From F23-B02 sp963633225 (GTDB lineage Bacteria; Bacillota; Clostridia; Oscillospirales; Oscillospiraceae), in the NCBI GenBank assembly GCA_963633225.1, contig CAVGXR010000022.1:1-16847 (forward strand): 16,847 nt of DNA. The letters run 5' to 3'. Of the stretch, positions 1 through 7,774 are shown in pieces. A program made the translations under genes and the position numbers. How positions within the stretch are numbered: the first letter of the stretch is position 1; each line of letters starts with the position of its first letter. Under the pieces are notes generated by a model. It saw only the letters and a list, made by a program, of their open reading frames with translations, was not told the DNA's origin and did no database searches.

Positions 1-982
1 ATGCCTCGCTCCTTTCGCTTGCCGCTCTTTTGCCCGAACGTGAAAACGAGCTTTTTGACCGTGCCTTGAGCTGCGGTATCGCAAGGAATATCGCAACGAT
101 GATGGCGGTGAACAGCTTCAGATCGTTCGGGTCGAGCTTGAGCCACAGAATGACTACCATGACGGCGTAGTAGATAATGCCGCCGAAGATGATAAAGCAG
201 AGCTTAACGGCGAAGTTGCAGCCCTTGCTGAATATCGCATCGCAGAGGATCTCTCCGATGACGATGGCCGCAAGGCCGATAACGATGGCACCGCGTCCCA
301 TGCTGACATCGGCAGTGCCCTGAAACTGAGTCATAAGGCCGCCTGCCAAGGCTACGATGCCGTTGGAGATACCGAGGCCGATGACCTTCATTGTTTCGAT
401 ATGGATGCCCTGTGCGCGGCTCATGGCAGGGTTATTGCCCGTTGCGCGCAGCGCACTTCCCTGCTCGGTACCGAAGTACCAGTAGGAGAGAGCAACAATA
501 ATGGCTGCAATGACAAGTCCGACCAAAATTGCCTGCGGGATGTGCAGTGAGGACACAAGGAATCCGTCTCCGTTTTCCCAGATCATGCCGAACTTCTGCA
601 CGCTGGCCGTCTGATTGGCCCGCGTCATGATGCGCAGGTTGATCGAATACAGCGCAAACTGCGTCAGGATACCGGCGAGGATGGCCGGAATGCCGAGCTT
701 TGTGTGCAGAAAGCCGGTGCACAGGCCGGTCACTACGCCGACGACTATCGCTATCAGCAGCGCCGCCCACGCGGGCATACCGGCCAGCAGCAGCATTACC
801 GTCACAGCGCCGCCTGTTGCAAACGAACCGTCAACGGTCATATCCGGGATATCCAGCAGGCGGAAGGTTATGAACACACCCAGCGCCATAAGACCCCAGA
901 TCACGCCCTGCGCCACGGCAGCCGGCATTCTTCCTATAAGGTTTGTCACGCTCAGAGCGGACAGGTAAACGGACATTGTCAT
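1..982 (-). CDS. ABC importer permease, TrpY-like (partial, C-terminus off the window)
   Basis: Reading the minus strand from the ATG at 982 gives an open frame of 327 codons that continues past base 1. The product is a very hydrophobic membrane protein that resembles the complete permease at 9404-10336. Shared landmarks include an early IPDMTVDGSF segment (compare LSTDGCFTLGAAVG), an HTKLGIPAILAGI segment (compare QTKLGVDSLLAGI) and ALRATGNNPAM (compare AIRATGNNPDM). This places it in the permease family of TrpXYZ-type ABC importers. The start at 982 is preferred because GAGGT lies 6 bases upstream; an in-frame ATG at 976 is less well spaced. It lies 64 bases downstream of the lipoprotein gene, so the two probably form one operon, with an ATPase gene expected further left. 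The substrate cannot be read from the protein; the Tyr/Phe-rich leader upstream suggests an aromatic amino acid. Confidence 0.9.
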   Translation of the reverse strand, partial: MTMSVYLSALSVTNLIGRMPAAVAQGVIWGLMALGVFITFRLLDIPDMTVDGSFATGGAVTVMLLLAGMPAWAALLIAIVVGVVTGLCTGFLHTKLGIPAILAGILTQFALYSINLRIMTRANQTASVQKFGMIWENGDGFLVSSLHIPQAILVGLVIAAIIVALSYWYFGTEQGSALRATGNNPAMSRAQGIHIETMKVIGLGISNGIVALAGGLMTQFQGTADVSMGRGAIVIGLAAIVIGEILCDAIFSKGCNFAVKLCFIIFGGIIYYAVMVVILWLKLDPNDLKLFTAIIVAIFLAIPQLKARSKSSFSRSGKRAASERSEA

Positions 983-1002
983 TTTCAGACCTCATTTCCA
1001 GA

Positions 1003-1031
1003 CCGACGGGCAAGCATAAGCTGCCCGTCGG
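1003..1031 (-). other. Intercistronic stem-loop between binding-protein and permease genes
   Basis: CCGACGGGCA at 1003-1012 and TGCCCGTCGG at 1022-1031 form a perfect 10-bp stem with a 9-base loop. On the operon (minus) strand no U-tract follows, so it is not a standard intrinsic terminator. Such a hairpin after a binding-protein gene commonly protects the upstream message from 3' decay and raises binding protein over permease; that role is inferred here. On the plus strand a short T-run follows, but no plus gene ends here. Confidence 0.6.
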
Positions 1032-1046
1032 AGTTTTTGTGATTTA

Positions 1047-2027
1047 TCAGCCGATAGCGGTGTAATCGGAGGGAACGGTGATGCCGAGCTGCTCGCAGAT
1101 GTCGGCGTTGTACTTCTTGACGGGGTTCTGGTAGTACTCGATGGGCATGGTGGAGATATCGCTCTCACCGGTGAGGATCTTTGCGGCCATCTTGCCGGTG
1201 GTAACGCCGAGCTGGTAGTAGTCGATCGACAGGGTCGCGATGCCGCAGCCGGTAGCGATGCCTTCCTCGCCTGCGATGATGGGGGTCTTTGCGGGCAGAG
1301 CCACGTTGTTTATTGCCTCTGCGCAGGAGGCTGCGGTGTTATCGGTGGGGATGTACAGTGCGTCGCACTCGTCGCATGCGGTGGCGGTGACAGTTGCAAC
1401 ATCGTTGCTGTCTGCGAAGGTGTAGACCTTGACGGTCAGGCCGTCTTTCTCAAGAGCTGCCTTGACGACCTCTGCCTGATATACGGAGTTTGCCTCTGCC
1501 GAGCAGTAGAGGATGCCGATGGTCTTTGCATCGGGCAGGAGCTCGGAGAACATTGCTGCCTGCTGATCGAGCGGTGCAAGGTCGGAGGTGCCGGATACGT
1601 TGCCGCCGACAGTGCCGCTGAAGTTATCAATGTCAAGTGCAACGCCGTACTCGGTGACGGCAGTGCCGAGGATGGGGATAGTCTGGGTCGCGGCGACGGC
1701 TGCCTGAAGCGCCGGAGTCGCGTTCGCAAGGATGAGGTCAACACCGTCAGAAACAAAGCCGTTGCAGATGGTGCCGCAGGTTGCGATATCGTTGGATGCG
1801 TTCTGCTCAACGAACTCGACCTTGTCGCCGAGCGCCTCGGTCAGAGCGTCCTTGAAGCCCTGAGTCGCAGCGTCGAGAGCCTGATGCTGAACGAGCTGGC
1901 ATATACCGACAACATAGCTGTCCTTTGCGGCATCGCTGCCGTTATCGCTGCTGCTGTCGCTTCCGCAGGCCGCAAAGCTCAGACACATTGCAGCCGCCAT
2001 GACTAAAGCCGTGATCTTCTTTTTCAT
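1047..2027 (-). CDS. ABC importer substrate-binding lipoprotein, TrpX-like
   Basis: This 326-residue protein begins with a short basic N-terminus, a hydrophobic stretch and a lipobox ending at Cys21 (SFAAC), followed by a Ser/Asp-rich linker. It is therefore a membrane-tethered lipoprotein. The body matches the ABC_sub_bind (TrpX-type) family: it has the opening VGICQLVQHQALDAATQGF, the mid-domain TIGILYCSAEANS and the LYIPTDNTAAS segment. It aligns by eye with the plus-strand TrpX at 8312-9379 (KIGLLYDVGQDSS, AVFTPTDNTIM), so the two are paralogs. An AAAGGAG site precedes the ATG. Expression should depend on read-through of the terminator at 2071-2107. The ligand is unproven; an aromatic amino acid or related compound is inferred from family and leader. 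Confidence 0.92.
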   Translation of the reverse strand: MKKKITALVMAAAMCLSFAACGSDSSSDNGSDAAKDSYVVGICQLVQHQALDAATQGFKDALTEALGDKVEFVEQNASNDIATCGTICNGFVSDGVDLILANATPALQAAVAATQTIPILGTAVTEYGVALDIDNFSGTVGGNVSGTSDLAPLDQQAAMFSELLPDAKTIGILYCSAEANSVYQAEVVKAALEKDGLTVKVYTFADSNDVATVTATACDECDALYIPTDNTAASCAEAINNVALPAKTPIIAGEEGIATGCGIATLSIDYYQLGVTTGKMAAKILTGESDISTMPIEYYQNPVKKYNADICEQLGITVPSDYTAIG

Positions 2028-2070
2028 CTTGTTTTTCTCCTTTACTGATTTAAATTAGAAAATGATCTTA

Positions 2071-2107
2071 ATAAAAAAACAGGGCACCGCCGGATGGCAG
2101 CACCCTG
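2071..2107 (-). terminator. Leader terminator (attenuator) upstream of the TrpX-like gene
   Basis: On the minus strand a 12-bp stem (CAGGGTGCTGCC with GGCGGTGCCCTG, three G-U pairs) is closed by a 4-base loop and followed directly by TTTTTTATT. It begins about 12 bases after the leader ORF stop at 2120 and ends about 45 bases before the TrpX-like ATG. Because it lies between the promoter and the first transporter gene, it should act as a regulated attenuator. Confidence 0.88.
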
Positions 2108-2119
2108 ATCTTTCCCTAA

Positions 2120-2275
2120 TCAGAAAACACATTCGGGGCGTTCACACCGGTCGGACAAATTTAGAGCAGCAAAATATCGGTCTGCATAGCAGACCGCTCT
2201 AAAGGAGTAATAGGAGATCGCAGACACTTCGCGTCTGCCGGTATTCATCATTGCGTTTGCCGTGCGGATGTTCAT
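2120..2275 (-). CDS. 51-residue Tyr/Phe-rich leader peptide
   Basis: ATG at 2275 is preceded by AAAGGAGA at good spacing, and the frame stops at 2120, just before the leader terminator. The peptide contains SAISYYSFRAVCYADRYF at residues 18-35, with Tyr at 22, 23, 30 and 34, Phe at 25 and 35 and a final Phe51; there is no Trp. Position (promoter, leader ORF, hairpins, terminator, aromatic-type transporter) argues for a leader peptide whose translation senses charged tRNA-Tyr and/or tRNA-Phe. The in-frame ATG at 2368 is excluded because it overlaps the -35 box, and the one at 2326 is close to the expected transcription start. At 51 residues with several Cys and Arg it is longer than classical leaders, so an independent function of the peptide remains possible. 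Confidence 0.72.
   Translation of the reverse strand: MNIRTANAMMNTGRREVSAISYYSFRAVCYADRYFAALNLSDRCERPECVF
2160..2238 (-). promoter_or_regulatory. Four mutually pairing RNA arms inside the leader ORF
   Basis: In transcript order the leader carries GCAGAC (2238-2233), GTCTGC (2225-2220), CGGTCTGC (2196-2189) and GCAGACCG (2185-2178). Arms 1:2 and 3:4 can form two hairpins, while 1:3 or 2:4 are alternatives. The 3:4 hairpin is perfect (8 bp, 3-base loop) and is extended by an outer 7-bp stem TTTAGAG/CTCTAAA (2203-2197 with 2166-2160). The Tyr22-Tyr23 codons lie between arms 2 and 3, and the loop of 3:4 is exactly the Tyr30 codon. This layout fits ribosome-position-dependent folding. The link to the terminator is not clear by eye; one possible 5-bp contact is CGCCC (2140-2136) with GGGTG in the terminator arm. 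Confidence 0.62.
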
Positions 2276-2332
2276 TGCCGTATCTCCTTTCGTCAGTTGT
2301 CCGGTGGAGGCCACCGTGTTTTTCATGTCGAA

Positions 2333-2361
2333 ATAATAGCGCTTTAAACGGTAAAAGTCAA
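2333..2361 (-). promoter_or_regulatory. Sigma-A promoter of the leader/TrpX-like operon
   Basis: The minus strand shows TTGACT (2361-2356), a 17-base spacer and TATTAT (2338-2333). Transcription would start near 2326, about 50 bases before the leader ATG. A small perfect hairpin, CGGTGG/CCACCG (2302-2316), would fold near the RNA 5' end. Confidence 0.72.
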
Positions 2362-2396
2362 CTGTCAATTACAACAAAAGATATTGCCGATTATAC

Positions 2397-2435
2397 AAAA
2401 AAAAACTACATCCGGCACAAAACGTGCCGGATGTA
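2397..2435 (-). terminator. Intrinsic terminator of the giant surface-protein gene
   Basis: TACATCCGGCAC (2407-2418) and GTGCCGGATGTA (2424-2435) form a perfect 12-bp stem with a 5-base loop. Nine A residues at 2397-2405 give a U-run on the minus transcript. It lies just after the stop at 2448 and before the next minus-strand promoter, so the surface protein and the leader/transporter operon are separate units. Confidence 0.92.
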
Positions 2436-2447
2436 TGAGAAAAAGTA

Positions 2448-5400
2448 TCACTTGCTTGCGCGGTAGATGAAGGTGACAGCCTGGCCGCGAGTGCAGGTAG
2501 CATTCGGAGCGAAGGTGGTGTCATTGAAGCCCTTGGTGATACCGTTTGCAACTGCCCATGCAACTGCGTCGTAGCAGTAGGAACCCTCTGCAACGTCGTT
2601 GAAGCTGACGGTGGTTGCAACCTTCTCGTCGCCGGATGCACGGAACAGGAAGGTGACGATCTGGCCGCGAGTGCATACTGCGTTGGGATCAAAGGTGGTA
2701 GCAGTGGTGCCCTTGGTGATGCCCTCGGAAACTGCCCACATGATGGCCTTGTAGTATACGCTGTCAGCGCTTACGTCGGTGAACGGATTCTTTACGTCAG
2801 CGGAAACCTCGGGGGAACCGGCCTGACGGTAAAGGAAGGTAACGATCTGTGCACGGGTGCAGCCGTCGTTGACACCGAAGGTGCCGTCGAGCTTACCAGT
2901 GGTGATATCGTTGTTGTATGCCCAGAGAATTGCCTCGTAGTAGGGGCTGGACTCTGCAACATCGGGGAACGGATTTGCGACAGGCTCCTTCGCGCCACAG
3001 ACGGTGCAGACGCCGTCCTTGTAGCTGTGTGCTGCCATGGGAACGACTTCCTGAGCAACAAGAACCTTGTCACAGACCGAGCAGTGCTTGCCTTCGGTCA
3101 GGCCGGTCTTCTCGCAGGTGGCTGCGACTGCTGCGTCAACGACCTCGGTGTGGCCGAGTGCGGGGGTTTCTTCCTGAGCAACGAGAACCTTGTCGCAGAC
3201 CGAGCAGTGCTTGCCCTCGGTCAGGCCGGTCTTCTCGCAGGTAGCTGCAACTGCTGCGTCAACGACCTCGGTGTGGCCGAGTGCGTCAACGTAGTCGGCA
3301 ACATAGCTGAAGCCGCAGACACAGGTGTAGGTGGTGTATCCCTTCTCGGTGCAGGTCGGTGCGGTTACTGCGTCGGTGTAGCTGTGGACGTGACCGGCAG
3401 GCTTCTTTGCGCCGCAGCGCTCGCAAACGCCGTTTTTGTACGAGTGGCCGAGTGCTGGAACTATCTCCTGCGCGGTGATGAGCTCGCCGCACTCGCTGCA
3501 GTGGCTGCCCTCGGTCAGGCCGGTCTTCTTGCAGGTCGGAGCAACAGCTGCATCGGCGACAACGCTGTGGCTGTGAGCGGCTTTGTAATCGAATACGGCG
3601 TAGCTGCTGCCGTCGGCTGTCCAGCCAAAGAGCGCATTGCCGGTGTAGTAGTTGACCTGAACGAAGTTGCGTTCTGCCTGAGCCGCAAGCGCATCGGCGA
3701 CGACCTGAGCGGATGCATCCATCTCAGCCTTATCGAGATTTGCGGTCAGAAGCGCTGCAAAGTCTGCGCTCTTGAGCTCAGCGGCGGTCTTGCCTGCGAC
3801 ATTGCTTACGACCGCCTGATTGTTGGCATTGACACCGATGGCCGCTGCCGGAGATACGACCGTGTCGCCCTGCTTGAGGTATGCGTCCGAATTGTAGTAG
3901 CAGTTGCGGTCTACGGTAATGCCGCCGCTGCGTCCGCTGAGTATGCCCACATCGGTGGTGGTCTTGAGCGAAACTACGTCACCAGCTGCATAACAGTTGA
4001 TATGGATGCCTCCCGCCTGACCGACGAAGCCGCCGATGTGAACCTTATTGTTGTTGGTGGAGTTGCCTGTCACACTGCCGAGTGCATAGCAGTTGACGGT
4101 GGTAACGCGGTTATCCATGCCGTAGAAGCCGCCTGCGTAGACGTTGTTTGTATCGGTGACTGCGGTGATATTAACGTTTGCGCCGCTGTTTGTCACGCTG
4201 CCGCGCATAAGGCTGCCGCCGAAGCCGCCAGCACGGCTGAAGCTCTCGCTCGTTACCGAGGTGATCTCGCCCGTTACGGTGCAGTTATCGACATAAATTC
4301 CGTACTGACCCGAGCCTACAAGTCCGCCGATATAGGTCTGGTAACGGGTCTCGGCATTAATGTAAATGTTCTTGAGGTTTACATTCTTTATGGTAACGGT
4401 CTGCTCGCTGCCGTCGGGCTCAGCATTTGTGGTAAGTGCGCCGGAGGTGAGGCCGAACAGTCCTGCCGTCATCATGTCGGCGGGAGCATCCTTGCTGCCG
4501 ATAGTGAGGCCGGAGATGGAGTATCCGCCGCCGTCATAATTGCCGCGGAAGGGATATGCGCAGATCTGGCTCTGCTTGCCGTTTACCTCGCCGTTGAGCG
4601 CCCAGCCTATAGGCTGCCACTGAGCGCTGAGGGTGATATTTGCAGTCTGCCTGAAGTACACGCCGCTCCAGCTCACATCGGAGTTAACGGAGCTTGACAA
4701 ATATCGCAGCTGTTCCTCGTTTGCAATGAGGTAGGGATCCTCCGCAGTGCCGCTGCCGCCGGCAAACCTGCTCGTGTCGGCTGCCGCATAGTCGGAGAAG
4801 TCGCCGTAGGTGGCCTTGTGCTTTGCCTTTTCAAGAGCCGCGTCGTAACCCTCGCCCGACTCTGCGCCGGAGATGACGGCAGTCTTTACTATCTCGCCGT
4901 CCTTGACCTCTATGGATACAACGCTGGTCTTGCCGTCGTCGCGGCCATACCATGTGCCGTCCTTGAGCGCAAGCTCGGGCTTTACGACCTTCTCACATTC
5001 TGGCTGGACATAGCTGACGGAGGCATTATTGCTGCCGAAGCCGAGAGCTGTGTCATAGGTCCAGGTCTTGAGACTTGTGCTTTCAAGGCCGTAGGAAGTA
5101 ATGTCAATGGGGAAGGCTGCAAAGGATGCGTTGAGAGCTGCTGCAACGTCGGTGCCCGCGCCGTTTACGCCGGTCATTTTATCGACAAGGCCGCCGGTGT
5201 ATGCGTCGCCCTCGTCATTTACGCCTGAGGCTACCTTCGTTCCGACAGACTCGACGGGGCTTACCTTCTGCGGGTTTGCGTCGCCCTTTTTGAGGGTCAT
5301 GGTGCTGCCGAGATCATACCAGCAGCTGTAGCTTTTGCCGATACCTGTGACCCAGCCGGATACCATACCGGCATAGGTGGAGTGTTCCTCGGTACTCACG

Positions 5401-7661
5401 TCGCCGGAGGCATAGCAGTTTACAAGTGCGCCTGCGTTGCACGCTACGAGGCTGCTGACGACCGCCATGCCCTCGTTGCCGTTTTCGCGGTTGCCTGAAC
5501 CGTACACTGTGCAGTCTGCCCAGCAGTTGGCCACGAGGCCGCGGTTATTAAGGCCGACAAGACCGCCGACCTCGGCCAGATCGCCGGAGGCAACAACGCC
5601 GGACACAACGGCGGTCGATGCGCTGTTTATGATCGCGCCCTTGTACTGCATACCGACAAGGCCGCCGACAAACTGGTTGCCCTTTGCGCTCGTATGCGAG
5701 ATTATGCCGCTGACAGCGCAGTTATCAATGACAGAGCCTGTATAATTGCCGCTTGTGCTGCTGCCCTGCGTTACGCCGGCGATGCCGCCGACAAACGCGG
5801 TGGCTTCATAGCTTGTATAGAAGCTTACATCGATCTTGACATTTTTGACGACTGCGTTTGCGCCGAGAATGCCGAACAGTCCGATATAGAGGTTTTCCTT
5901 GTCGAGTGCATAGGGAGCGTCCTTCGTGCCGAGGCTGAGTCCTGTGATGCTGTAGTCTCTGCCGTCGAAGCTGCCGTTAAAGAGGTAATCGCTGCCGCCG
6001 ATTGGTGTCCAGTCGCCGGTGACGGCAATGTTATCGTCCAAAGCGATATAGCTGCCGCTGTAGTCGAGCTTATCGCTAAGAGAGCCTGCGAATGCCTTTA
6101 GCTGCTCTGCGGTCTTGATGATATAGGGTTTTTCCTCGCTGCCGTCGCCGGAGGCGAAGATGCCGGTATCGATATCGCCGGAGGTCCAGATTGCGGAGCT
6201 GTGGACTGCCGCGCCGTCGCTGAGAATCCAGTCATAAAACTTTCCGCTGACACGGGATGTAAGCTGCTCAAGGCTGCTTATTCCCGTAACATTAGCCGCG
6301 GTCACCTTTCCCGAAACCTCCGTGAGCACAGCGGGAGCGAGGTTTGCATGCAATACATCCGCAAGTGCCTGAGTTCCAATCTCTTCGGATTTGCTTACAA
6401 CACTCTCGCTGTTATACTTGCCGGATGCCTTATCGAAGGCATTTCCGCTGCCGGAATAATAGCAGCTGTCGGCATAGGTCGCCGCCGCAAGGTCACCGGC
6501 GATTTCTCCGGCCTTGTATATGGTTTTGCTCGTGTTCAACGTTACATTGCCTGCATTGTAGACATTGTAAACAACACCGTTTACCTGGCCGAATACACCA
6601 CCGACATTACCGTAGCTGTCATGCTCCGTGGCAACTGTCACATTGCCGAGAACATAGTCGTTCATAAGAAGGGACTGTATGCTGACCCATGCCGAGAGGC
6701 CGCCGACCGTTGCTCGGCCGGTACCGGAATCGGCATTGATGTCAATGTTTGTACCGCAGTTAGTTATGGCCGCTCGCTGATCTGTAAATGCAGTGAGTCC
6801 ACCTACTACCGTAACTTTGTCTGCATTTTTGACGGTAATGCTGCCTGAAGCAGTGCAATTATCGATAATAGACGACGCGGTTCCTTTTGTATCTACCTTT
6901 ATGAAGCCGACGAGAGATGCCGCATAAACGTTCTGCGCAGCTTCGGTTATGTTGATGTTAACGCCTGTGAGCTTTACGTTTTTGATGGTAACGCCGTTGA
7001 GCGTATAGCCAAACAGGCCGGCATAGCTCAGCGTGCTGTCGCTTATGGTCATACCTGAAATGGTGTGACCTGCACCGTCAAAATTGCCTGCGAACGCAAG
7101 AGAAGCCGAAGAGCCGATCGGTGTCCACTCACCTGCAAGGGCAATGTCGGAGTTCAGCTTAATGTACTTACCTGTAAAGCTCGTGCCGCCCGCGACCTGC
7201 TGCTGGAGATAGCGCAGACCTGCCTCGCTCGAAATGAGGTAAGGATCGCTCTGCGTACCTGTGCCGCCTGCAAATCCGGCGATGGCCTTGCTGAGCGCTT
7301 CATTCGCTGCGTTGATGATCGCATTGGAGCTCTTCGTTGCGCCGGAAACGGCATCAACGCCGTCGGTGCCGTTGTTTGCCTTGATCGTGTCGAGAACGGT
7401 CACGGCGCTTGCCCAGAAGGAGGCTGTCTCCTTTTCTCCTGTTGCCTGAATGTCGCTTATAACGACATTTCCCTCCTGATCTGCAAGGGTAACTGTAACA
7501 TTTACAGTGCCCTTGAAGCCCTGCGCCGCGCCTGTGTACGTTCCGGGTGTGTAGCCGTTATCCACCGCCGCGGCAAACGCCGTTACGGGCAGAAGGCTCA
7601 GCACCATGATCGCGGCAAGCAGCAGCGACAGGAGCTTTGTTGTTGCGGTTCTTGTTTTCAT
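2448..7661 (-). CDS. Giant secreted SLH-anchored flavoprotein with FMN-binding domain, GLUG repeats and Cys-rich repeats
   Basis: The 1,737-residue product starts at the ATG at 7661, which has AAAGGA 6 bases upstream; an ORF start at 7700 lacks this support. A signal peptide covers about residues 1-31. Residues 36-126 resemble an FMN_bind domain with DAVSGATKSS at 103-112, the pattern that ApbE-type flavin transferases modify, so Thr109 may carry covalent FMN. Around 894-940 there is a degenerate second copy (GTWYGRDDGK) without SGAT. Residues about 135-880 and 955-1300 contain repeats like GTGTQSDPYLISSEAGLRYL, followed by GLUG-type motifs (GGLVG, GGFVGQ, GGIAG), likely beta-solenoid. A block near 1363-1558 carries many CxxC pairs. 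Residues about 1562-1737 are three SLH domains that bind cell-wall polymers. It should sit on the cell surface; the electron partner or ligand is unknown. Confidence 0.93.
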   Translation of the reverse strand: MKTRTATTKLLSLLLAAIMVLSLLPVTAFAAAVDNGYTPGTYTGAAQGFKGTVNVTVTLADQEGNVVISDIQATGEKETASFWASAVTVLDTIKANNGTDGVDAVSGATKSSNAIINAANEALSKAIAGFAGGTGTQSDPYLISSEAGLRYLQQQVAGGTSFTGKYIKLNSDIALAGEWTPIGSSASLAFAGNFDGAGHTISGMTISDSTLSYAGLFGYTLNGVTIKNVKLTGVNINITEAAQNVYAASLVGFIKVDTKGTASSIIDNCTASGSITVKNADKVTVVGGLTAFTDQRAAITNCGTNIDINADSGTGRATVGGLSAWVSIQSLLMNDYVLGNVTVATEHDSYGNVGGVFGQVNGVVYNVYNAGNVTLNTSKTIYKAGEIAGDLAAATYADSCYYSGSGNAFDKASGKYNSESVVSKSEEIGTQALADVLHANLAPAVLTEVSGKVTAANVTGISSLEQLTSRVSGKFYDWILSDGAAVHSSAIWTSGDIDTGIFASGDGSEEKPYIIKTAEQLKAFAGSLSDKLDYSGSYIALDDNIAVTGDWTPIGGSDYLFNGSFDGRDYSITGLSLGTKDAPYALDKENLYIGLFGILGANAVVKNVKIDVSFYTSYEATAFVGGIAGVTQGSSTSGNYTGSVIDNCAVSGIISHTSAKGNQFVGGLVGMQYKGAIINSASTAVVSGVVASGDLAEVGGLVGLNNRGLVANCWADCTVYGSGNRENGNEGMAVVSSLVACNAGALVNCYASGDVSTEEHSTYAGMVSGWVTGIGKSYSCWYDLGSTMTLKKGDANPQKVSPVESVGTKVASGVNDEGDAYTGGLVDKMTGVNGAGTDVAAALNASFAAFPIDITSYGLESTSLKTWTYDTALGFGSNNASVSYVQPECEKVVKPELALKDGTWYGRDDGKTSVVSIEVKDGEIVKTAVISGAESGEGYDAALEKAKHKATYGDFSDYAAADTSRFAGGSGTAEDPYLIANEEQLRYLSSSVNSDVSWSGVYFRQTANITLSAQWQPIGWALNGEVNGKQSQICAYPFRGNYDGGGYSISGLTIGSKDAPADMMTAGLFGLTSGALTTNAEPDGSEQTVTIKNVNLKNIYINAETRYQTYIGGLVGSGQYGIYVDNCTVTGEITSVTSESFSRAGGFGGSLMRGSVTNSGANVNITAVTDTNNVYAGGFYGMDNRVTTVNCYALGSVTGNSTNNNKVHIGGFVGQAGGIHINCYAAGDVVSLKTTTDVGILSGRSGGITVDRNCYYNSDAYLKQGDTVVSPAAAIGVNANNQAVVSNVAGKTAAELKSADFAALLTANLDKAEMDASAQVVADALAAQAERNFVQVNYYTGNALFGWTADGSSYAVFDYKAAHSHSVVADAAVAPTCKKTGLTEGSHCSECGELITAQEIVPALGHSYKNGVCERCGAKKPAGHVHSYTDAVTAPTCTEKGYTTYTCVCGFSYVADYVDALGHTEVVDAAVAATCEKTGLTEGKHCSVCDKVLVAQEETPALGHTEVVDAAVAATCEKTGLTEGKHCSVCDKVLVAQEVVPMAAHSYKDGVCTVCGAKEPVANPFPDVAESSPYYEAILWAYNNDITTGKLDGTFGVNDGCTRAQIVTFLYRQAGSPEVSADVKNPFTDVSADSVYYKAIMWAVSEGITKGTTATTFDPNAVCTRGQIVTFLFRASGDEKVATTVSFNDVAEGSYCYDAVAWAVANGITKGFNDTTFAPNATCTRGQAVTFIYRASK
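3051..3284 (-). repeat. Two-copy 123-bp tandem repeat in the Cys-rich block
   Basis: Bases 3051-3161 and 3174-3284 are nearly identical and offset by exactly 123 bases, encoding two 41-residue units that share ALGHTEVVDAAVAATCEKTG and GKHCSVCDKVLVAQE. The remaining differences are mostly third-position changes. This in-frame duplication is recent and could vary in copy number between strains. Diverged units of the same type lie further toward the N-terminus. Confidence 0.88.
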
Positions 7662-7692
7662 GTGTCGTCCTTTCTTTGTTTTATTAACATCG

Positions 7693-7708
7693 GTTAGCAT
7701 ATGCTAAC
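7693..7708. promoter_or_regulatory. Palindromic operator copy 1, GTTAGC-N4-GCTAAC
   Basis: GTTAGCATATGCTAAC is a perfect 16-base palindrome 31 bases upstream of the surface-protein ATG. Two more copies of GTTAGC-N4-GCTAAC lie further upstream, so this is a repeated regulator site rather than a chance palindrome. The cognate regulator is not visible in the window. The TTAGC/GCTAA half-sites look somewhat like metal-regulator boxes of the DtxR type (TTAGG/CCTAA); that resemblance is only suggestive. Confidence 0.7.
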
Positions 7709-7774
7709 TGCAATGTATACGTCCTTTGAGCTTTATTTTTTTCCGAGGTATATACACGGTATCTCAGCGCATTG

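Noticed and set aside
432..1042. Several short frames on both strands at the left end
   Set aside because: They lie within the partial permease at 1-982, whose minus-strand translation aligns with the complete TrpY in the same window.
2276..2368. Extended start of the leader ORF at 2368
   Set aside because: That ATG overlaps the -35 box of the promoter and would not be transcribed; the ATG at 2275 has a proper ribosome binding site.
2363..2368. TTGACA as an alternative -35 for the leader promoter
   Set aside because: Spacing to TATTAT would be 24 bases; the adjacent TTGACT gives the ideal 17.
3027..4697. Long plus-strand frame of 556 codons opposite the giant surface-protein gene
   Set aside because: It is the antisense shadow of a repetitive, biased coding sequence. 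The translation has no domain logic, no credible ribosome binding site, and the minus-strand product has clear domains.
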